The notes beneath the pieces were generated by a model that saw only the letters and a list, made by a program, of their open reading frames with translations, was not told the DNA's origin and made no database searches. 5,173 bases of DNA from Gammaproteobacteria bacterium. GTDB taxonomy: Bacteria > Pseudomonadota > Gammaproteobacteria > Pseudomonadales > Pseudohongiellaceae. Shown one piece after another: positions 1-5,173 of the stretch (within the stretch, counting starts at the first letter, position 1; each line of letters begins with the position of its first letter). The position numbers were made by a program, and so were the translations under genes. The DNA lies in assembly GCA_003451715.1 (NCBI GenBank), contig DMJN01000013.1, positions 1,804 through 6,976 of the forward strand. The letters run 5' to 3'.

Positions 1-693
<693 letters not shown>

Positions 694-704
694 GCGCTTA
701 ATAT

Positions 705-727
705 GGCAGACGTGCAGGGGGTCTGCC
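705..727 (-). repeat. 7-bp inverted repeat between the AI-2E-family gene and alaS
   Basis: GGCAGAC at 705-711 and GTCTGCC at 721-727 form a perfect 7-bp stem with a 9-base loop, starting 13 bases after the stop codon of the AI-2E-family gene. On the minus strand it is not followed directly by a T-run; the first T-rich stretch comes about 24 bases later. A canonical intrinsic terminator is therefore unlikely. It overlaps the expected -35 position of the candidate alaS promoter, so it could equally be an operator or a transcript 3'-end hairpin. Confidence 0.35.
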
Positions 728-740
728 TGTAATCCTCAGA

Positions 741-1883
741 TTAAGTCCCGTCGGGGTCATCCTGAAGTGTTTCACCGTCGTCAGTGGACAACAGCGTAGC
801 AGGCGAGGGATTCATGGTGAACGGACCAAAGGACTTATCCACCGGCACGCGGAGTCTTCCGTCGCTGGAGAGAATTACTGCAATGACTCGAGTCTGAGGA
901 AAGTGGCTAAGCACGATAGTGATAATGATTAGGAACGGCACGCAGAGAAACATCCCAGGTATATTCCAGATGTAACCCCACAATGCTAGGTTCAATAATA
1001 TGACGATAGGACTCAAATTAAACGATGACCCCATCAAGCGAGGTTCCAGAATATTACCTATGCATACCTGGAGCACTCCTATACCCACTAGCACCAATAA
1101 GAAAAGAGCATAGCCATCAGATTGAGCCAGTGCGATTAGCGCTGGAAATATGGTGGCGATGATGGAGCCGACCGTTGGAATAAAATTAAGCAGAAAGATT
1201 AGCAGGCCCCAAACTCCAGCAAAATCTACTTCCACGATTCGCAAAAATGTAAAACTCAATATGCCGGTGAGCGAGCTGGTAAACATTTTGATACTGATGT
1301 ATTTCTGAATGTCATCTCGAATACGATCGATGATCCGATTGACATCCCCTTCTTTCTCAGGATCAGCCACCAGTGCAGAAATTTTCTTGCTGAAGTGTCC
1401 CTGCTCTAAAAAAAGAAAGCCGATATAAATGAGAATGAGTCCGCCGCTGGCCAGAATCGTGGTTAGTGAAGAAGCGATAGAAGTGGCAAAGGTGGGAATG
1501 TCGATCCAGCCAGTAAGCAACTGCGTAAAGCTCTGACCCTCAAAATCGAAAAAATCGCCAAGCGACAATCCCTCTAATCTCGCGGTAAGGTTTTCCTGAT
1601 AGATTGGTGCTACTTCCAGAACATCATCGACTGTTGACGTCAGAAAATTAACCAGTGCCCAGATCAATGCAATGAAAGTCAATAGCGAAGCTGCCAGGCA
1701 TGCGGGCATGGGAATACGAAAGGATCGAATTTCGATTCGATGAAACGCCTGTGCCAGGGTATTGATTAAGTACCAGAGCGCAACAGCAATAACAAGCGGC
1801 AGGAGTAATTCTTTACCTATGAATAGTAAGTAGAAGACGAGGACTACGAGTACGGCAGCCGCCATGTAGTTCTGCACTTTCAT
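741..1883 (-). CDS. AI-2E/PerM-family transporter (UPF0118)
   Basis: This is a polytopic inner-membrane protein of 380 residues, a usual length for the family. Members have been linked to autoinducer-2 export (TqsA), Na+(Li+)/H+ antiport and permease-like roles, so the substrate here is unknown. Hydrophobic segments lie at about 8-42, 62-82, 137-160, 205-255 (broken), 258-278 and 291-335. A soluble loop rich in charge lies near 161-200. The family hallmarks are LLNFIPTVGSIIA (231-243) and GNILEPRLMGSSFNLSP (276-292), followed by a Pro-Gly break at 309-310. The last 40 residues are hydrophilic and end in an acidic Asp-rich tail, probably cytoplasmic. The ATG start is supported by GGAAGG 6 bases upstream. 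The gene is in tandem with alaS but is divergent from the kinase operon. I do not assign perM or tqsA because the sequence does not distinguish them. Confidence 0.92.
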   Translation of the reverse strand: MKVQNYMAAAVLVVLVFYLLFIGKELLLPLVIAVALWYLINTLAQAFHRIEIRSFRIPMPACLAASLLTFIALIWALVNFLTSTVDDVLEVAPIYQENLTARLEGLSLGDFFDFEGQSFTQLLTGWIDIPTFATSIASSLTTILASGGLILIYIGFLFLEQGHFSKKISALVADPEKEGDVNRIIDRIRDDIQKYISIKMFTSSLTGILSFTFLRIVEVDFAGVWGLLIFLLNFIPTVGSIIATIFPALIALAQSDGYALFLLVLVGIGVLQVCIGNILEPRLMGSSFNLSPIVILLNLALWGYIWNIPGMFLCVPFLIIITIVLSHFPQTRVIAVILSSDGRLRVPVDKSFGPFTMNPSPATLLSTDDGETLQDDPDGT

Positions 1884-1889
1884 ACTTCA

Positions 1890-1895
1890 CCTTCC
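1890..1895 (-). promoter_or_regulatory. Ribosome binding site of the AI-2E-family gene
   Basis: GGAAGG on the reverse strand lies 6 bases before the ATG at 1883. This is a good Shine-Dalgarno match at normal spacing and fixes the start codon. Confidence 0.65.
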
Positions 1896-2032
1896 AATTA
1901 TTGCTATTTTTTTGAACCAGGCACAGTCACTGAGCAGGAAATGAGAAGAGTATCACATTTTCAGGAGCGTACCCTCATTAGTCTACAGCTGGGATTGGTC
2001 CAAAAAATCAGTCCTGAAGTTGGTGTAAGAAT

Positions 2033-2037
2033 GAGGA
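2033..2037 (+). promoter_or_regulatory. Ribosome binding site that decides the GTG start of the kinase
   Basis: GAGGA lies 7 bases before the GTG at 2045. The kinase frame has a TGA at 2015-2017 and no other start codon between, so this site and the GTG together define the start. The first in-frame ATG (codon 17) lies inside the glycine loop and cannot be the start. Confidence 0.7.
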
Positions 2038-2044
2038 TGGCAGA

Positions 2045-3907
2045 GTGAAACTGGATGGATATTCAAAGCTGATCAAGATTGGCGAAGGCGGTATGGCACA
2101 TGTGTATCGTGGCATACAAGACTCGCTACAGCGCCCTGTTGCCATCAAATTGCTGACCAATGATCCCAGTTTTGACAAAGAAGCGCGACACCGCTTCGAG
2201 CGTGAATCCTATATTATTGCCCGACTTAACCACCCCAATATCATCCACGTCATAGACCGCGGTATCAGCAGCGAAGAAATGCCCTACTTCGTCATGGAAT
2301 ATGTCGAAGGAATCGAGTTAAGCACAGCCGTAAAAGTCAGAAATATCAGCTACAGCGAAAAGATTGTCATCGTTATCCAGGTGTTAAAGGCACTGAGCTA
2401 CGCACACAACAACAACGTTATCCATCGAGACATTAAACCAGACAATATTCTCATCGATGACGATTGCAATGTAAAAATTCTTGATTTCGGTATAGCAAAA
2501 TTTTATGAAGGTACGCGCGAGCGCGGTGAACGAACCTGTACCGACACGGTTATGGGTACCTATAATTACATGTCACCGGAGCAACGCAAGTCGTCGGAAA
2601 ATGTCAGCGCACAAAGCGACCTCTACTCCGTAGGTGTAGTCATGTACGGCTTGTTTACTGGAAAATTACCAAGCGGTCGTTACCCGGATCCGATGACGCT
2701 GAACAAGGATATTCCCCAAGAACTGAATGCGCTGATCTTGAAATGCCTCAACACGAATCCTGATGATAGACCACGCTCGGCCGAACGGCTTAAGACAGAG
2801 CTATTGGAACTTTCCAAGGGCGCCCACCTTAACACCGAGAAAAAACTTCGCGCCGAGCAGGGATTTACCCAGATCAAATCCAAGTTCCTATTGCTGGATG
2901 TACTCAGAGAAGACAAATACGGAGGCGTTTATCTTTACCAGCAGAAAGAACACGGCAATCTTCTCATCATTAAGAAAAAAACCAATATCGGCAACGGCTT
3001 CGAAGCCAGCAATTTGCTAGCCTCATTGGAACACCCGAATATCGTGAATACACTCGGTACATCACGTAATGAACAGTTTTATTTCCTTGTACAGGAATAT
3101 ATGAGTGGTGGCACATTCCAGGATAAGCTCGCCTACCAGCTGAACTGGCAGAGTGCACTCAAGATAGGTGCACAAATTTGTGATGCGATGATCTTTGCAC
3201 ATAACAATCGTATTGTGCATGGCCATCTTCGATCCACAAACATTCTGTTTACTCCAGAAGGCGAAGTAAAACTAACTGATTTCGCGCTGGTAGATGATGT
3301 TTCCGATGTTGAGACAGCCCAATATTATTACCTGGAGGGAGAAGAGCGCTCCCAAGCGGCTGACATTTACGCCGTTGGAGTCCTGCTTTACCAGCTATTT
3401 ACCGGTTGCCTGCCCAGACGCCGAAACGAAACGGGATTCACGGTCAGAAAGGTCTTTTCCAAGCTTCCAGCTGACATCCAGGCTCTAATTACTAATATGT
3501 TATCCACGAACCCCAGCAATCGGGATCCTCAGAGCTTGCATCGTGCTGTTGAGCTATTCGATAAACATATGCACCGAAAACGCTACAAATCGTTTACTGA
3601 TAAACCACTACGTGCTAAAAATCGAGAGTCTGATCGCCGCTGGGATGATGTGGGTAGTTGGCAGCCAGATAGGGCTGGAGCCCTTACTACCGTGAACAGA
3701 GACAACAGGCGTATCGGACGCATGAATCTGCTGTTCGCAATTCTTGTCGTCGTTTATGCGCAGTATTTGTTCTTTTTTGAAGGGCAGCAAAAAATCATCC
3801 AGAGCATGCCTGCTGCATACAGTGCCGTGGTCAATGGGTTTGAGGGATTTCTAGGTAAAACTAATGTCAGAGGAACAATACCAGGTGAGAATAGCCGGCT
3901 GTACTGA
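2045..3907 (+). CDS. Membrane-anchored Hanks-type Ser/Thr protein kinase with a C-terminal pseudokinase domain
   Basis: This 620-residue protein should phosphorylate Ser/Thr on target proteins with ATP, acting at the inner face of the cytoplasmic membrane. Domain 1 (about 6-257) is complete: glycine loop GEGGMAHV (13-20), VAIK Lys35, helix-C Glu54, HRD loop HRDIKPDN (127-134, Asp129), DFG (147-149), SPE (177-179), Asp192 and Arg242. The activation loop holds Thr164, Thr166, Thr168 and Thr172, candidate autophosphorylation sites. Domain 2 (about 280-508) has the same fold pattern (EHPNIV, FAHNNRIVH, IYAVGVLLYQLFTG), but HRD reads HGH (392-394), the catalytic Lys is Arg396, DFG reads DFA (412-414) and the glycine loop is degenerate. 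Lys310, Asn399 and Asp412 remain. A basic linker (509-559) precedes one membrane helix (about 560-578) and a 42-residue tail, probably periplasmic, with no PASTA or other known domain. The PP2C gene overlaps its end. Gene name unknown. Confidence 0.93.
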   Translation: MKLDGYSKLIKIGEGGMAHVYRGIQDSLQRPVAIKLLTNDPSFDKEARHRFERESYIIARLNHPNIIHVIDRGISSEEMPYFVMEYVEGIELSTAVKVRNISYSEKIVIVIQVLKALSYAHNNNVIHRDIKPDNILIDDDCNVKILDFGIAKFYEGTRERGERTCTDTVMGTYNYMSPEQRKSSENVSAQSDLYSVGVVMYGLFTGKLPSGRYPDPMTLNKDIPQELNALILKCLNTNPDDRPRSAERLKTELLELSKGAHLNTEKKLRAEQGFTQIKSKFLLLDVLREDKYGGVYLYQQKEHGNLLIIKKKTNIGNGFEASNLLASLEHPNIVNTLGTSRNEQFYFLVQEYMSGGTFQDKLAYQLNWQSALKIGAQICDAMIFAHNNRIVHGHLRSTNILFTPEGEVKLTDFALVDDVSDVETAQYYYLEGEERSQAADIYAVGVLLYQLFTGCLPRRRNETGFTVRKVFSKLPADIQALITNMLSTNPSNRDPQSLHRAVELFDKHMHRKRYKSFTDKPLRAKNRESDRRWDDVGSWQPDRAGALTTVNRDNRRIGRMNLLFAILVVVYAQYLFFFEGQQKIIQSMPAAYSAVVNGFEGFLGKTNVRGTIPGENSRLY

Positions 3908-4637
3908 CACAGGTTTAAAAAGAAACCATAACGAAGACCATATCGGCTTCAATCAACAGCTGGGTATCGCAGTGCTGGCCGATGGCATGGGCGGTCACAA
4001 GGCCGGTGAAATTGCCGCCCACATGGCTGTTGAATCGGTGCTGGAAAAGCTGCAAGACCTGGTGGATCAACAATCCTCTGGAGTGATAACTGGTTCTCAG
4101 ATATTAGAATTTGTGTCCAATACAATTTCTGATAGTAACAACATGATTTATCAGGCATCGGAGGCCCAGGATGAACACAAGGGAATGGGTACTACACTGG
4201 TGGCGGCGGTAATAGAGGAGTCTCAAATCTACGCCGGTCACGTAGGAGACTCGCGGCTTTATCTGTTCCGGGACAGAATACTTAAGCGAATCACCAGGGA
4301 TCACAGCCTGGTACAGGATTTAGTCGACCGGGGCTCCTATACCGAAGAAGAAGCCCGTGTGGCCAATGTAGGTCATATCGTTACCCGGGCGCTGGGCACT
4401 AAGGCCGAGGTCGAAGTCGATACGGCACAGCACGAATTGCAGGGCGATGATCTGCTACTACTGTGCTCCGATGGGCTGTCAGACATGGTGGCAGACTGGT
4501 CGATTGAGGAAACACTAAAAGAAAGAGGTGAGGATCTTCAAGCTACCGCCAGCAAGCTGGTGGATTTGGCAAACAGGAACGGAGGCAAAGATAATATCTC
4601 AGTAATTCTCATGCAGGTCTACGACACTGAAGATTAA
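3864..4637 (+). CDS. PP2C-family Ser/Thr protein phosphatase (PrpC/PstP/Stp-like)
   Basis: This is a 257-residue, single-domain, soluble metal-dependent phosphatase that removes phosphate from Ser/Thr; the adjacent kinase and its targets are the obvious substrates. All PP2C motifs are present: RNHNED (20-25), LADGMGGHKAGE (38-49, metal ligand Asp40), KGMGTTLVAA (106-115), GHVGDSRLY (125-133, Asp129), RDHS (145-148), LLLCSDGLSD (198-207, Asp203) and GGKDNISV (240-247, Asp243). The length is normal for bacterial stand-alone PP2C enzymes, and no membrane segment or extra domain is seen. The ATG overlaps the last 44 bases of the kinase gene in another frame and has only a weak AGG 8 bases upstream. 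An alternative in-frame GTG at 3885 (codon 8) has AGAGGA 10 bases before it and would leave the catalytic domain intact, so the start is uncertain by 7 codons. The overlap suggests coupled translation with the kinase. Confidence 0.96.
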   Translation: MSEEQYQVRIAGCTDTGLKRNHNEDHIGFNQQLGIAVLADGMGGHKAGEIAAHMAVESVLEKLQDLVDQQSSGVITGSQILEFVSNTISDSNNMIYQASEAQDEHKGMGTTLVAAVIEESQIYAGHVGDSRLYLFRDRILKRITRDHSLVQDLVDRGSYTEEEARVANVGHIVTRALGTKAEVEVDTAQHELQGDDLLLLCSDGLSDMVADWSIEETLKERGEDLQATASKLVDLANRNGGKDNISVILMQVYDTED

Positions 4638-4667
4638 CCAGCCAGCGCTTTAAATAAAGAGCACAGC

Positions 4668-5173
4668 ATGCCAGGAAAATTGGAACTCAGTTTTAACTCA
4701 ACCATACTCGGCGAGTATTCTCTCGACAAGGAAGTGCTGACTATCGGACGCAAGGAAGACAACGACATATGCATCGACAACCTGGCTGTCAGCGGACACC
4801 ACGCCAAGTTACTGACGATTTTTGACGATTCCTTCCTGGAAGATCTGGACAGCACCAATGGGACTTTCATCGATGGAGTCGCCATCGAGAAACATCCACT
4901 TAAGAACGGCGATGTATTCGTTATTGGTAAACACGAACTACGCTATGTCAATGAATCCGCATCAAACGAAGACGATGCCGATAAGACCGTGCTGATCAGG
5001 CCTAAAACCGAACAATTCCCTCCCCCCAACCCAGTGGCAGACAATGCAAGCGTGGATTACGAGCCAGAAAAAATCCAAGCCGCAGGTGATGACCTGGACA
5101 ACGCCAGGCTGCAGATTCTTAATGGTTCGGGCGCTGGCAAAGAGCTGCGCCTGAGTAAAGCTTCAGTAAAACT
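4668..5173 (+). CDS. FHA-domain protein, N-terminal 168 codons (partial, runs off right edge)
   Basis: FHA domains bind phosphothreonine peptides, so this is the likely reader of the kinase signal. The frame is open from ATG at 4668 to the window edge. FHA domain 1 (about 4-95) has the conserved set: IGR (26-28), VSGHHAKL (41-48, with Ser42 and His45), DSTNGTFIDG (61-70) and LKNGDVFVIG (78-87). An acidic, Pro-containing linker (about 96-145) contains EDDADKTVLI (101-110). From about 147 a second FHA-like repeat begins (ARLQILNGSGAGKELRLSK) and is cut by the edge. No signal peptide or membrane segment is seen in this part. The gene starts 30 bases after the PP2C stop on the same strand; GAG lies 6 bases before the ATG, a weak ribosome site. 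It is most likely the third gene of the operon. What follows the second repeat cannot be known from this window. Confidence 0.93.
   Translation, partial: MPGKLELSFNSTILGEYSLDKEVLTIGRKEDNDICIDNLAVSGHHAKLLTIFDDSFLEDLDSTNGTFIDGVAIEKHPLKNGDVFVIGKHELRYVNESASNEDDADKTVLIRPKTEQFPPPNPVADNASVDYEPEKIQAAGDDLDNARLQILNGSGAGKELRLSKASVK

Noticed and set aside
705..727. Intrinsic terminator for the AI-2E-family gene
   Set aside because: The stem has no T-run directly after it on the minus strand, so only an inverted repeat is reported.
1912..1956. Promoter for the kinase operon (TTGAAC at 1912, TATCAC at 1951)
   Set aside because: The two boxes are about 33 bases apart, neither has a partner at 16-18 bases, and each matches only 4 of 6 consensus bases.
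2680..2916. Minus-strand open frame inside the kinase gene
   Set aside because: It is a shadow frame of low-complexity Ser-rich translation opposite a well-supported kinase; other small frames inside the kinase, PP2C and FHA genes were dropped for the same reason.
4648..4659. Inverted repeat CTTTA-AA-TAAAG between the PP2C and FHA genes
   Set aside because: The loop would be 2 bases and the stem is A-T rich, so it would not form a stable hairpin or a terminator.
2045..5173. Type VI secretion threonine-phosphorylation cluster (PpkA/PppA/Fha)
   Set aside because: No tss/tag gene is in the window, and the kinase-pseudokinase layout and apparent double FHA differ from those proteins. It remains open only because the right flank is unseen.

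Overview
The window looks like chromosomal DNA of a gammaproteobacterium. It is about half GC, and the partial alanyl-tRNA synthetase is very close to the enterobacterial type as I recall it. The closer lineage cannot be fixed from this sequence; a marine or environmental group is a guess. I see no mobile element, CRISPR array, tRNA or rRNA. Coding density is high, with only about 120, 160 and 30 bases between genes.

Left half, minus strand. Bases 1-622 hold the first 207 codons of alaS, which runs off the left edge. Upstream of it and on the same strand, at 741-1883, is a complete AI-2E/PerM-family membrane protein. The 118 bases between them hold a perfect TATAAT box and two inverted repeats, one near the -35 position and one directly before the alaS start codon. 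alaS is therefore probably transcribed from its own promoter, perhaps with local control.

Right half, plus strand. A 161-base divergent intergenic region leads into a tight three-gene set: a 620-residue Hanks-type Ser/Thr protein kinase (2045-3907), a PP2C-family phosphatase (3864-4637) whose start overlaps the kinase end, and, 30 bases on, an FHA-domain protein (4668 to the right edge, partial). Together these are a writer, an eraser and a reader of phosphothreonine, very probably one operon.

The main point of interest is the kinase. It carries two kinase folds in tandem. The first has every catalytic motif. The second has lost the catalytic Asp and Lys of the HRD loop, the Gly of DFG, most of the glycine loop and the APE-like motif, so it should be a pseudokinase. 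It is followed by a basic stretch, one membrane helix and a short tail outside the membrane with no recognisable sensor domain. The FHA protein starts a second FHA-like repeat at the right edge, and the linker before it has an acidic patch with a Thr (residue 107) that could be a kinase target. A working model is an active kinase regulated by its pseudokinase and membrane anchor, reversed by the PP2C enzyme and read out by the FHA protein. The downstream target lies outside the window.
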